Part shown: positions 1-12,025 of the stretch, in pieces
Numbering within the stretch: the stretch's first letter is position 1
Layout of the letters: every line of letters starts with the position of its first letter
From: Trema orientale
Lineage: Eukaryota > Streptophyta > Magnoliopsida > Rosales > Cannabaceae
Direction of reading: 5' to 3'
NCBI GenBank assembly: GCA_002914845.1
Contig: JXTC01000002.1
Span: forward strand, 3,486,107 to 3,550,106
DNA length: 64,000 nucleotides
Translations under genes and position numbers: made by a program
Notes under the pieces: model-generated
Database searches by the model: none
What the model saw: the letters and a program-made list of their open reading frames with translations, nothing else
What the model was told of the DNA's origin: nothing

Positions 1-1623
1 CTTACTAAACATATTCTAGAGTCTTTCTAATTTTCGGTATTGTCTATGCATATCTCTTCTGTGACTACTTCTACCATTAATGATTCCTTCATAATCAATA
101 CAGTAACCAAAATAAATCTTTAAGTATCATAATAACCGAATTAATCTAAATAACCATAACTATATTTGAGAAGAGGCACACTTCAAAGTTATCTTAGTTT
201 TGCTTGACAAATCTGTCATCTTCGATGCTTCCAACTATGCGCTCCTAGATCGCCAACACAATAAAAGACTATTTCTATTTCGAATAAGGAGAAGAAATGT
301 TGCTCTATGATATATTAGTTCTACCCAAATGGAACAATGATCCCAACTAAGCTACAAAAACCACGTATTGTTCTATTTGACCAGGGGTTGAATTTAGTGC
401 CATTGTCTATCTTAATGTAGTCTACATCCCGTGCTTCTATTTCTCTATGCCAGTAAGGAAACATACATGTCTATCGGTCCAATCATAATAAAGCATCAAA
501 TAACCCTCGACTAACACCTCGTCTCTTAAAGTGCAATCTGTCTCTTAAGAATATCGAGTTGCTATATATAACTGCCACCTAACTTTGTATCAATCGAAAA
601 AATTTCAGATCCATTAGCCTAGCCACGTTATAACACTTTTAGATAGAAAGTAAAGCCACTGGTATACACATATAATAATATAAACACATAAAGCTTGCTT
701 TTATATATATTAATTATATAACTAGCTCATTTCTTCATTACATCTTTTTAACTCCCACTAACCATTCTATAATAGTCATAATCACATTATTATAATATAA
801 TGGATGGAAAGCACTACGCATCTAGCTTTCTTGGTGCTCACAAACTAATTCTTACACCACTACACTTAGCCATTAAAATAATAATATCAGTGCTAAAAAA
901 AAAAAAAAGAAACTATATATAACTACAATTACATAAAGTAACCTACAACTTCTACGATTTACACTAAATTCTACTAACTTAAAACTACAAACAATATTTT
1001 CCAAATAAAGAAGACTATTAGTAACATACATATAATTATACATATACATTCCTATATACACCTATTGGTACATATAAGATTGTATACTTACCCTTTTCTT
1101 TTTTTACCAAATACTAAACTTTAATTTAATCTATGTAACAATAAATTCACGAAAATAATCTTGTAAATTTTTGTGCGTAAGATTTATGAAAAAATCACAA
1201 TTTCCATTTTATTTTTCATCCCAACACTACGATACAAAAAAAGAAATACAATGCACTGTTCACAAATTTAGGGGATTATATCTAGGGTTTTCGAGAGCCA
1301 GATTTGGAAGATTTTACATGGTATTTGTCTCACATTTTCAGTTGTGAGTTTGATATAGTTATTTTTTTCTCTTGGGTAGGATTTTCATGACCATTTGTAT
1401 GTACTTGATGTAATTAATAAAACTGTTTTAATTGATTATTAATATAATCCTTTGAGGAAATTCATTAAAAAAATGATCATAAGATGCCTAACACTAAAAA
1501 CATAATAACCTAACAAAAGTCAAATTCTCCAATGTAACAAGCATTGTTTTTTTTTTTTAAATGAAAAAGGGGCACTCTTTTAAAATGTATGTTTGCAATT
1601 ATGAACAGAAAAATAATATAAAA
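1..1623. other. AT-rich non-genic sequence
   Basis: I see no coding region, RNA gene or recognisable transposon here. The stretch is strongly AT-rich with short A and T runs and stops in all frames. Its last nine bases (1,615-1,623, AATATAAAA) are the left target-site duplication of the adjacent Mutator-like element. Confidence 0.6.
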
Positions 1624-1796
1624 GAGTTAACTGTAAAAAAATACCCTCAAGTATGCACTTTCTTTAAAATTGACCTGGTATTTTTGACTCTACAAAAAAA
1701 AAAAAAAAACCCCTACATTTGAAATTTTAAAAAATATGTATCCTCCAGCCTTTTTTCCCCCTTAATTTGCCCTTTATAAAAAGTTGAAATCTGAAT
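1624..1796 (+). repeat. Left terminal inverted repeat of the MULE
   Basis: About 170 bp that matches the reverse complement of 6,866-7,038 with scattered substitutions and small indels. Shared blocks include TTTCTTTAAAAT followed by CGACC/TGACC, a TATTTTT(G/T)ACTCT block, and a poly-A run. The inner boundary is approximate. Confidence 0.8.
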
Positions 1797-2559
1797 AAGT
1801 TGATACTATCTTAGTTTTCAAACAGGTAAAAAGTATTTAAAAAAATTAAAAAAACAAAAGGAATAAGCAAATATAAACTAAAACTCAACTCAAAATAAAA
1901 CAAGAAATGAAAATGAATTGAAAAAGAAAGAAACAGAGGAGAAAAAGAAAAAATGAGTTCGTGATTATATATGTTGTTCGAAGGATTGGGACTTTGGGCC
2001 GAGCCATATGCAAATCATGGGGAGGAGATTGTAGAAGAAATTTTAGGTTGATTTTGGTCTTTATTAGATTGAGATTATATGCACTAAAAGTGGGTAATGA
2101 AAACTGCAGGTTTGCACTTTGGGCCATCTGCAAATCGTGATTATATATGTTGTTTCTTGGTTATTTAAATTTCTAATTCTAAGTATTCTGAGAACACTTT
2201 GGTTGCTTATTTGATTGTTATGGTAAATATTAGGGAAAAAATATTAAGTTTGTGTAGGTTATGGAGTTGGAGATTTGGTGTGTAACCTATGTGTTTTAGA
2301 AAAGAGCCCTTAGGCCTCCATCACCAAACTTCTTGTAGAAGTTTTTCTATATATGTTGGCAGCATGATCTTTGATAAACGTTATAAAAAACAGTAGCAAT
2401 AGCTTCAATAATTCCTTGTTTATGTTAAAAAAAAAATGTAGAACATCAACAAGCCTATAATAAAAGCATTAAGGGTCATGAAATAGATGAAAAAAATACA
2501 AATAACAAACCTAACCTTTTGTCCATCTGAGATGGCAATAAACTTCTTTGTTTCCAACA

Positions 2560-3440
2560 GTGTGGATATCATACCCTTCAACTCATTCGTAAACCACTTC
2601 TAGCTATCTTTGTTCTCTGTCTCTACTAGTGCAAAAGCCAATGGAAACCAGTGCAGATTAGCTTCTACCCCAATAACAGACAGTAACACACCTCTATATG
2701 GCCCTTTGTGATGGCATCCATCGAAGCCAAAAAAAGGCCTACATCTAGCTTGAAATCCAACAACACATCTATCAAAGCAAATAAAGGCCCTTTGGAAAGC
2801 AAGAAGTGCCCTAGTATTCAAGACATTGGTTTGAATCTTAGCTACACTACTAGGATTGGTTTTCAACACCATGTGATTATAGCACCTCAATATCATGTAT
2901 TCATACCCATGGTTTTTTGCATTATCTCCCTAGCCATGCATCGTACTCTATAAAGCTTAGTGTTTGGGATAGAAATACCATACTCTTTCCTAAGAAAAGT
3001 CCTCGTTCCATTGCAATCTAAATCAGAAAAGTCCTTGAAATTGCTGCCAGCTTTTTTGCTATCCAACTACAAGAAACTATTTTATTCTTCTTGACAATAT
3101 CGTATATGTGTTTGTCTGTCAATATCTTTATGACAAAAATAGAGCCATCTGGTCCAAGAAATGCATGTACATGAAATGGACGACCAGGAACCTTGCATTT
3201 GACTATTACTCTCTTCTTCCAATTCTTGATATTGACATGGTCAAATCCTTTCTCTATAGCATAGTCCTTGATCATCTCATTAAATTCCTTGTAATCCTTG
3301 AAACAGTGATGCAAAGCAATCTGTTTCTTCTCAGCATCATCAACAAAATGAGGAGCTTTTCTCATATTTTTGTTAGGGTCTTCAACTCCATCATCACTAA
3401 CGTTTTTCCTTGGTTTGCCTACCATGCCATCACTCGAGCT
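2560..3440 (-). pseudogene. MULE transposase fragment (MuDR N-terminal domain and start of MULE catalytic domain)
   Basis: Read on the minus strand from about 3,425, the first 130 residues contain a MuDR-type DNA-binding region: FKDYKEFNEMIKDYAIEKGF, then a KNWKKRVIVKCK block, then IKILTDKHIY and SCSWIAKKL. After a frame change near 3,020 it continues with residues such as RTFLRKEYGISIP, and then (2,896-2,600) with CRPFFGFDGCHHKGPYRGV and PLAFALVETENKDS. These match the family pattern in which a conserved Asp precedes GCHLKGPYGG and AVVESENKDSW. The C-terminal half of the catalytic domain, the zinc finger and the SWIM domain are absent. Two or more frame breaks and the truncation make it a pseudogene. 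It lies inside the TIR-bounded MULE. Confidence 0.85.
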
Positions 3441-3443
3441 ATC

Positions 3444-4740
3444 TGTTGGGATATTTGCCCTAAAAGGTAGATTTTCAATTTTATCCTTTTAGTGTAAATA
3501 ACTTTTTCTTATATATAATTATGATATTTTCTAGATTAAACTGTCTCAGTTGATTAGTTTATTTATTTGAAAAAGATTCTATAACTTTATTTGTGTATAA
3601 AGAAATAAATATGATTAAGTATTAATTATAGGAAAACTTATTTTTTTTTATCAAAGTCTAAATTAACTAGTTCACAATCTGTAAATAAAGAAAAAACTTT
3701 ATTTACTATATGTTGTAGTATTTGTCTATCTCAACGGGAATGATGTATCTCAAATTATTGAAGTGTTTAACTTTTGATAGAAACATTAGTATAACATAAA
3801 TAAGTTATGCGTATTGAGCTGGACCAAGTAATATAAAGAATTGGAGTACCGTAACTCATTTCTTAATATTACCACAAACTAGCTTTTAGCATGTAGATCT
3901 TAATCCTTGATGTTTGACTGGACTTATTTTTATGGGTTGTAGCTTTTTTATTTCTTAAAAGATTAGTCTCTGTGAAATTAGAGGTGAACTCTGGCATATT
4001 AAAGGTTATGGCTTATGAATTGATGGGAATACCAAATAGTTAAGGACACTATATATTACTGCCACTTTAGGGTTTTTCAAGATTCATAGAATAATTAAAT
4101 CTAAGATCCTAGTATTCACTTTGTGAATTGGTTGATAATTTTATCTAAATAGCTGTTGAAAATAAAATTATCGACAATATTATTTCTTGATAGAAAGATG
4201 GTAACTTAAAGGTAAATATGTCTTGGAAGGATATTACGGTAATTTTACCTATCTAACTACGACATTGTATAGGGATTTTACATGTGGTATAGAATATGCG
4301 AGATGAATTGGTTAATCAAGGCTAGTTGATTAAATATCTATAAAAGATATGACATTTAATCTAAGAGTGCGGTATTTGGCCTTTAGTGAATTGTCCCATT
4401 ACTAATAGTATTTATATAAATACTATAATAAGAGTTATTATGTATTTATCATACTATTGGAGCTTAGATTATTTGGATCCATTAGGTCCCTTGTCTAGCT
4501 TAATAAAGCTAATTAATTAGTTAGTAGTATTTGTGATATTAGTTTCATGAAACTGTGTAAAATAATGATTCTATAAATAAGTTACATGAGTTGGACATAT
4601 TTATAAAAGTACACCCAAAGCCCAAATTGGAGAACAAGCCCAATCCTAGTTGGACTAAAATTAGTAGTTTTGGGCCCCAGATATATAAAATACATGAGAG
4701 AAAAAACTGTACAGTAACACACTAGTATTACATGTGAAAC

Positions 4741-4787
<47 letters not shown>

Positions 4788-4884
4788 AAAGTTTTTATTT
4801 AATTTCTTTACTTGTTCTATTTTTTGTATTTTTTAATTTTTGACTCTTGTTTAAGTTTGTTCTTGTACTGAAAAGATCATAACG
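3444..4884 (+). mobile_element. Ty1/copia-type LTR, probably solo, inside the MULE
   Basis: It begins TGTTGGGATATTTGCCCTAA, the usual opening of Angela/Ale-type copia LTRs, and a related opening (TGTTGGTGTTTTTGCCCTAA) occurs at 63,124. It contains other features typical of such LTRs: AGCCCA and GGGCCCC blocks and a GA run near the 3' part, ending around ATAACG. No PBS (TGGTATCAGAGC) or coding sequence follows, so it is most simply a solo or truncated LTR. I could not find a 5-bp target duplication, and the right boundary is approximate. Confidence 0.55.
4743..4787. repeat. (GA)n microsatellite
   Basis: About 20 uninterrupted GA units followed by GGAGAGAAAAA, inside the copia-type LTR. Confidence 0.95.
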
Positions 4885-4974
4885 AGTCATGTTTTTGCAT
4901 TTTAGGAATCAAAACTCATTTTAATGAAAAGGCATTGATAAGCTTTATTGTTCTAAATTGGCAGAGATTAAAAA

Positions 4975-5660
4975 TGGGCTTGCATACACTTCGTATTCAA
5001 TCATGTGGTCATAAGCTAGATGATTGGACTGTTGACTCAGATATGTTCCACTATTTGGAACTCTGTGGAATTGTGTTCAATAAGTTTTAGGGCACTGAAT
5101 TTGCTGAAAGAGAGGTAGAAGTATCAACAAAGGCCTAGATCAAAGGAGGAGAATATATAGTGATCGTGGAAAGTGACAGAACATTGATGGATATATTTCA
5201 ACTTAATGGTGATGGGTCTAGGCCTATTAATTTATACGTGGATATTAACTTGCAAGTCTATGTTCCCCTAGACAATTTCATCTCTCATTCTATAGAAGAG
5301 GAACCTATTGAAATCTCTAGTGATGATGAGACTGCAAAAGATGTAGCGGATGATGGGTTAGATCAGAAGGATGATAGGCTAGTAGAGGTTGAGATACAAC
5401 AAGCAAAATTGAGTACGAAGAGGGGCAAACAAATAGTAGCATCTACTTCTGAAGATGACTTTGGAGCTAAGGGGCTTTCATCACCCACAGATGATGATGA
5501 CACTGTATGGAGAGTTGGTGTAATGAACACATCCGAGGAGGATACATATGAATCTTATGAAGATGATTTGAGGTAGAAAATGATGCAGAAGGAAATCCAG
5601 ACCTTCATGATCGTGATGGTGCTGGAATTGACCTAACACTTAAGAAAAATCATGCATGCA
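4975..5660 (+). pseudogene. MULE transposase N-terminal region, broken, opposite strand to the rest
   Basis: The plus strand encodes MGLHTLRIQSCGHKLDDW, a stop or frame break, then from 5,160 a 138-residue stretch: SDRTLMDIFQLNGDG, LYVDINLQVYVPLD, EEEPIEISSDDE and a long Asp/Glu-rich tail. A frame change near 5,575 lets the acidic region continue (FEVENDAEGNPDLHDRDG). This arrangement, an 'L-VD...PLD...EEPLEISSDDE' block followed by acidic sequence, is typical of the N-terminus of plant MULE transposases. In a working gene it would sit upstream of, and on the same strand as, the MuDR block at 3.02-3.43 kb; here it points the other way. It is not functional. Confidence 0.65.
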
Positions 5661-6865
5661 TGGAAACTATAAAAAATGCATGTTCACAACATGAACGCAG
5701 CAGAAAAGTTAGTAGATTTAGGTTTTAAAATTTTTCATAAAAACAATTTTCAAAACCATAGAACATGCATATATTATATACAGGATCATGTATAATATAA
5801 ATCAAATCTAGATGCATAAACTCTCGAGATGAGATTAGGGTCTACCTCTTGTAGCGTGCTTCTGTTTGATCTCTTTGTTGATGGTAATCAAATCTCTAAC
5901 CCTAGATATTCTTGTCTATGCTCCAACTCTTGGTTGATAAGGCGAGTGGGGATCAAGTTGAATCCTTCCTTAGAGAATTATCAAGAACACCTTCTTGATC
6001 TTTTAGAATATCGGGATGTGAGATGAGACTGTGAGGTTGCTATTTAAAGAAAATTAAAAAAAAAAAAAACCAATGAAAGGTTTCACAAACTTGTTAATAT
6101 TTAAGCAGATATAAATTTTTTTCCTTAGGAATCTATATGGCATTTACATACTCGGTTACAAGAAAATCAACCAAACAAAAATCCTAACTTTAGCTACTTT
6201 TAAGAATCATTAAACACATTTAAATTTCCCTTGTACAAAACATCTTTAGAGACATTTTTAAGTAATTTTCCATCTCAAGGCCTCCACCCCCCCTCCCCCC
6301 CGCGTGTGACCAAGACTTCATGCACAAGTAAACCCTAAAATAATCACCCGTAAACATGCAATAGAAAAGTTTGAGAAAGATCACTTTTTTACAGTTTTCT
6401 CATCCATCCAACAACAATTATTATAAATCAAATAAGCAAAATTTGTAATTAATTACCCGAAGAAAAGTAATACCTTTACCTTTTCCTCCTTTGTAAACCC
6501 TCTGTTTTCTTGAAAACAATGTCGACCAAAACCTTTATTCTTCGAACAATGTCACCTCACCTCATATTTTTTGCTCAAATAACGCCTCAACCATCACCTT
6601 CGATCACTCTATGGTTGAAGGCTTACTGTCTTCTCTCGAGAGGAAATGAACAGACTGCTTTAACTTTTCGTTCTTCCTCTTCCTTTTTTTTTCTTTCTAT
6701 TTTTGTTTTTGGGGAAATTTTGAGGTAATAAACGACGTCGTTTTCTATTTCTTTCTCAATTTACTTTGTTTCTTTTTTTTTTTTCCCATTTTTTCAATTA
6801 ATTTCTCAATTTATCTTTATTTTTATGATTGGCAACAAGGATAAGCCATTCCATGCTATTTTTAC
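5661..6865. other. Internal MULE spacer, no gene
   Basis: No supported gene. The part at about 5,690-6,060 resembles a decayed LTR end by its general make-up, but I could not define boundaries. A C run at 6,287-6,302 and a T/A-rich region follow. Confidence 0.4.
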
Positions 6866-7038
6866 ACTTTTTATTCAGGGGGAAATTCGTCATTATGTAG
6901 CCAAATTGGGAAAAAATTGGCGAGAAAGTGTACATTTTTTGAAATTTTAAATATTGAGGTATTTTTTTGCAGAGTAAAAAATATGGGGTCGATTTTAAAG
7001 AAAATGTATATTTGGGAGTACTTTTTTGCAATTAACTC
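6866..7038 (-). repeat. Right terminal inverted repeat of the MULE
   Basis: Inverted counterpart of 1,624-1,796. It ends TTAACTC at 7,038, directly followed by the 9-bp duplication AATATAAAA (7,039-7,047). Confidence 0.8.
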
Positions 7039-7047
7039 AATATAAAA

Positions 7048-8114
7048 TACACAACAAAAACAAGCGCTTTTCTTTTTCTTTTTCTTTTGAAAAAAAATCA
7101 GTTGATTTTATAATCACATGTGAAACGAAAACCTTATGATCAATTTGAAGTTCTTCGTACAATACACAACTTGCCCACCAATTTTGAAACAAAACCGCAC
7201 GATAATAACAATAATAATTAATAATTTGTTAAATTTTGTTAAGACAAATTACTGAGCCTCATTTGTATATAATAGTTACTTTCCTTTTATTTCTTTTGTA
7301 TAGGACACTCTATCGTTTGCTATATGATAATATTCTTGTAATCTTTTGTCCATTAGTGTATAATGAAAAGGCTGGCCCTTTGCTCAGGTTGACTAAGCCA
7401 TTTACCATAATTTATTTCTCTCTCTCTATTTCCCTTTTTTACCACAACAACTCTAAATTAGAGTCGATAATTCGTGTCATTTTATATCGACATTTTATGT
7501 CGACTCATTTAATATCGTGCGGATTTTATGTTACTCACAAGTGACTTATTTAATGAAAACGTCAGTCAAACTGATGTGTAATAATACTTCTAAATATTAA
7601 AATTATTCATTTATTTATTTTTTCACTTTAGTTTTACTTTATGAAAGTAAATTAGCTTATTAGTTTATTGTTCTTTAATTAAATTACAAAAAATTTGTTA
7701 AAAAAATATTTTCTATGAAGTCGTTATTAAATATTTTATAATATATTTTGATAAAAAAAATTTATTAATCGTGTCAATTTTAGCTAATTTCATTTTAAGC
7801 ATGTCAACTAAACATACGGATTTCGAATCGTGCCGAGGGGTTATATTCAAACTTGATGGTGCATTCGTCCGTTGAATACGTTAGACGCTAGTCCGTAAAC
7901 GTCATTTTTCTTTCGAGTCAATTAAACTTTAAAAGATGTTAGTCAGTGAACCGTTTAAACAGTCCCGTCTATACAAAATGTTAAGTCTGAATGTGTCATT
8001 GTGTGGTATATTTTATAGTTTCTCAAGTCATTGTTAAATATTTGATCATTGACCCGACAAACATATACTATCTTCTAAATTATTTCCGCACGTATAAAGT
8101 ATTCGATCCACTTG

Positions 8115-8168
<54 letters not shown>

Positions 8169-8436
8169 CTCTTGGCCAACTTGGTTCAAAAAGCAATCAA
8201 CAATAATGAGTATATATGAACGTAGAAAAACAGAGACGAAGCTCATCAAGCACTGATGAATATTACAATGTTAAATAAAGACTTGGAAAGTCAATCTAAA
8301 GTCTTCCTTCACATTACCCGGAAATTGCTCTGATTTTGGATCCAAAATGTTAAAACACCCAATATAAGATATGTTTCTTTCTCAAGAGAACAGTAAGAAA
8401 GCGCATATACTTTCCAAGTGAAACAAGAGCAAAGAA
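7048..8436. other. Upstream region of the NLR gene
   Basis: Non-coding and AT-rich. It holds the AT microsatellite at 8,117-8,166 and presumably the promoter of the receptor gene starting at 8,437. I cannot assign a TATA box with confidence because TATA strings are too common here. Confidence 0.5.
8117..8166. repeat. (AT)n microsatellite
   Basis: About 25 uninterrupted AT units, 270 bp upstream of the receptor start codon. Confidence 0.95.
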
Positions 8437-11400
8437 ATGACGAGCTATCTAAGATCACTTGTGGTTATGGATCACCTGAGATCATACTTTCGTAATATTT
8501 TCCCAAGAAATGAGCCAGATCCCGTGCGGGATACTATACAAGTCCTCACAGCAGGAATTGGTTTTTCCATTTTCCTCGTCTTTCTAAGTTTTATATCTAT
8601 GCAGTATATAAATCACAACAGGCGGATCATAAGCGAATGTAGATTATTGGATGCTCTTGTAAAAGAGATCGAGACAGCTAGCAAGTCGGTGGATCAAATA
8701 AAGCAGAGAGCCAATCAAGTTTGGGAGTCGGAACTCAATCTGGGAATAACTCACACGTTGAGCAAAATCGAGAGGCGTTGGCTAAGGAACGCTGGGAAAG
8801 TAGGGTCCGATGCCAAGCAATGGGCGGAAGACTACGAGACTGATTGATATTGCCTTCGGAATAAAGGGAGCCAAGGGAGTAATAAACGGCATGCCGAGGA
8901 ACAAAAACAACGCGAATCACATCACAGTGTTACTCGAGGATTGGAGGAGTAAAGTGAGAAGACTACAGGACAGACCGATTGAGGAGACTGAGCATAGTAC
9001 TGGTGTCCCTCCAATGCTGCCTTTTCGCTCAGGTGTCGCTTTTGTTCTACAACGTCTGCTTGCTGAGAAGCCAAATTTGGTTCGTGGAATGGGGGAGCAA
9101 ACACGATCCGTCGTAATGCATCTCCAGCTACTCGAGCCTTTCGTAAAAGATTTAAGAAGGTTCAAGCCGGATAGCAGAATAGATATGGTCTGGCAGGAGG
9201 AAGCTCAGAAGATCATTGTCCAAGCACAGAATGACCTCAACACCTTCTTGCAAGAAGCAGCAAACCATACGGATCTCGGTGATTTGGCCTTGTGGCCTAT
9301 GTTCATTTGGACTATAACGAAAGTGGTTAGCGCTCTGTCTCATCTCCTAAGGACGAAAGAAAGATATGGTTTCAAGTTTGCAGGAAGAGTGCCATCCAAA
9401 GGTTATACCCTTATCCCACATCCCCAACAGCAGAGCAGCGGTATAGACGACGTAGTTAGCATTCTATCTGCTTTGGAGAACATTAGGAGCCAGTTCAACC
9501 GGGGCCAGGGACCAAGCAACCGAGTACCGGATCACCTAGTTGCTTCGCTTTTGGGGGAGCTGGAGTATACACGAAAACTGCTGAAAGATCAAGAAGCAAC
9601 CAAAGGCGCAGAGGAGACGAAAATGGCTTGCCTCAAGCTATTGCAGAAAATGTTGGAGGATACGCAGAAATTAGCGTTGCCTCCCATATTTAACAGAATA
9701 TCATATTTCCACCCCTTAAAGGAAATGGTTTCAGTGTTTGCGGTATCTTTCAAGAAAAAACAGATCGAAAATTTACGGAAAGACGTTCGTCTTCTCAAGA
9801 GATGTGTAAAAGCGTATAGGATTGAGTTGATGGAAGAATCATGCCCGGTTGTCGGTCTGGAAGAAGACACGCATAAATTGGTTTTGAAGCTGACCACTGG
9901 CCATGATCAAAACAGATCATTCATTTCTATAGTGGGGATGAAAGGGATCGGTAAGACAACTCTGGCTAAGGAAATCCTAAACCACAGATCCATTATCAAC
10001 CACTTTCCTGTCCGTCACTTTGTTTCCGTCCCAGAAGAGACTGATGAAATTGTACTCCTCCAAAGTGTTGGGAACCAGATCCTAAAGACCCAAGACGAAA
10101 GAAGTGAAAGAGACTACTGGATCCACAAGTTGCAGAATTTCTTTGAGGCGGAGAAGCACTGCCTTCTAGTTCTAGACAACCTGTGGTCAAAGGAAACTTG
10201 GGACGTACTCAAAATTGCGGTGTTCTCCTCCAGTAATACTACTGTGCTGGGCACGACTCGCGACAAAACCGTAGCTTCACATGCGAATTCGAGTAGCATC
10301 CACCATCTTCGGCTACGAACTGAAGAAGAGAGCTGGGAATTCTTCATCCAGTTAGTTCTTTTCCCTTCAGATGAAGCAACGGAAAAGCTCGCTAAGAAAG
10401 TGGTAGTGAGGACTGGAGGCCTGCCACTTGCCATCTTACGTCTTGGATATCTGTTGTCAGGCAAGAAAGTCACTAAAGAGGAGTTGTCTATCGTGCTTGA
10501 GCGTGTCACTCAGGGCCAGAACCAAATACCATGGGTAGCGACCAAGGACACCAGTAAAGAAGATTTGAGGTCGAAACCAGTTCTTAAAAATTGCCTTTCC
10601 TACTTTGAATTGTTCCCAAGGGACTCAGATATTTCCGCGAGGAGACTAGTTGCTCTATGGGTCGCACAAGGATTGGTAGAAAGTGATAATACTAACGGAA
10701 TGAGAACTCAGGAAAAGGTTGCCGAGGGTTATCTTTCAGAACTTATTGATCGTAATATCATCCAAATAGTCGAAAGAAAGCTAAATGGGAAAGTCGTGAC
10801 ATGTCGATTTCCGGGCATTCTAAGAGAAATCTGGTTGGCAAGCAGAGCAAACAACGTAGCAGCTCACTCCTGGTCCTTATGTGCGAGTTTTGATGGGAAA
10901 CTTGCTTATCGTTTTGATGACGATGATGCCAGTTTCAGTCGTAGAATTCATCGTCTTGATCACTCAAATGTTTTACCGGAGGAAAGTTGTCCCCTCTCCA
11001 TTATGTTCTTTGATACCCGAGAGGGAGATCAGCCTGGTGAAGATGTATGTAACTTTCTACGCAAGGCCATTACAACTGGGCGCTTACTTAATCTCGTGGT
11101 TCTTGATCTTGAACACGTATTCAAACCTCAGTTGCCCAGCATCATCGGTAAATTAAAGAAGCTGAAATATCTAGGCCTAAGATGGACTTACGTAGAGACT
11201 CTCCCACCATCCATAGGCGAGTTGTGGAATCTCCAAACCCTGGATTTGAAGCATACTCGTGTGAAAAAGCTTCATAGCTCGATATGGAAACTAGAGAAGC
11301 TACGGAATCTACATTTGAACCATAATTGTCGAATTAAATTTATGCCTCAACCGAACAATCTGCACAAGTTGTCTGGTGTATTTCTGGATGACGAAGGCAA

Positions 11401-12025
11401 GGCTTTCATGGATGGGCTGCACAAGTTGAAAAACCTTCGGAAACTGAGGCTAACAATCCGGTTGAAGCCGCAGCTGCAAGGGATTCTAGCAAGACACATT
11501 CTGCTACTAACAAACCTACAGTCTTTGAGTCTGAAATCCGTAAACGAAAGCAGCGAACCGCAGGAGCTAATTCTGGAGCCTTTGAATAATCTTGTACAGC
11601 TCTCCAGCCTAGGTTTGACCGGAAAGATAGCAAGACCATCCATCAAACTTGAACTACCCAAAAGCCTCACCGAACTTACCTTGTCGGGTTCGGGACTTAC
11701 AGCAGGAGGCCAACTATTGCAAACGCTAGGGGAGCACCTTCCAGCACTCAAATTTCTCTACTTTTTGTCTGATTCTTATTGTGGAACAGAAATGGTTTTC
11801 TCTAGGGGCTTTCAAAAGCTTCTAGTTCTAAAACTGTGGAATCTTCCTAATCTTGAAAAACTGGTCGTGGAGGAAGGAGTGATGCCACAACTAAGAGTGT
11901 TCGAGGTCAGGTCCTGCGCTAAGTTGACTGCGCCTACCACTCGGTTAACCAAGTTAAGTTGTCTCAAAGAATTGAAATTAACCAACATGCCTGAAGAATA
12001 CACAGCCGAGTTGAGGAAGACTTAG
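8437..12025 (+). CDS. CC-NB-ARC-LRR disease-resistance-like protein (NLR), one frame break near 8,840
   Basis: This encodes a plant intracellular immune receptor of the coiled-coil class, normally an ATP/ADP switch that triggers defence. Two overlapping reading frames form one gene. The first (8,437-8,847, 136 aa) ends in AEDYETD-stop; the second is open from 8,810 to 12,025 and continues as LIDIAFGIKG. A single extra base around 8,838-8,846 would explain the break, and the overlap is too short for an intron. Motifs in order: hydrophobic segment VLTAGIGFSIFLVFLSFI (about 8,543-8,603); helical, charged N-terminal region of roughly 500 residues; P-loop GMKGIGKTT (9,935-9,961); kinase-2 CLLVLDNLW (about 10,160); RNBS-B VLGTTRDK; GLPLA (about 10,417); RNBS-D-like SYFELFPRD; then CRFPGILREIW where MHD is expected (about 10,800). 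The C-terminal third has leucine-rich repeats (LKYLGLRWTYVETLPPSIG onward). There are no introns. It could be a recent pseudogene, an assembly error, or a real gene with a short unannotated correction. Confidence 0.88.

Larger units (their letters stand above)
1624..7038. mobile_element. Mutator-like element (MULE) with TIRs and perfect 9-bp TSD
   Basis: The element begins GAGTTAACTGTAAAAAAATA and its right end, read on the minus strand, begins GAGTTAATTGCAAAAAAGTA. The two ends stay alignable for about 170 bp. The 9-mer AATATAAAA lies immediately outside both ends (1,615-1,623 and 7,039-7,047) and is identical, which is the duplication length made by Mutator-family transposases. Inside are remnants of a MULE transposase: the MuDR N-terminal region and the start of the catalytic domain on the minus strand at 2.56-3.43 kb, and the acidic N-terminal part on the plus strand at 4.98-5.65 kb. 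The opposite orientations mean an internal inversion or rearrangement. A copia-type LTR sits between them. No intact transposase remains, so the copy is non-autonomous. Confidence 0.88.

Noticed and set aside
7236..7544. 102-residue hydrophobic frame upstream of the NLR
   Set aside because: AT-rich composition gives Leu/Phe/Ile/Tyr codons; no conserved pattern and a poor start context.
8046..8249. Tyr-Ile repeat open frames across 8,100-8,170
   Set aside because: Caused by the AT microsatellite.
8760..8850. Short intron joining the two NLR frames
   Set aside because: GT and AG pairs within the overlap would give an intron of under 40 bp, below the plant minimum, and the residues already join with a one-base correction.
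9589..11751. Minus-strand open frames within the NLR gene
   Set aside because: Shadows of the plus-strand coding sequence with no recognisable motif.
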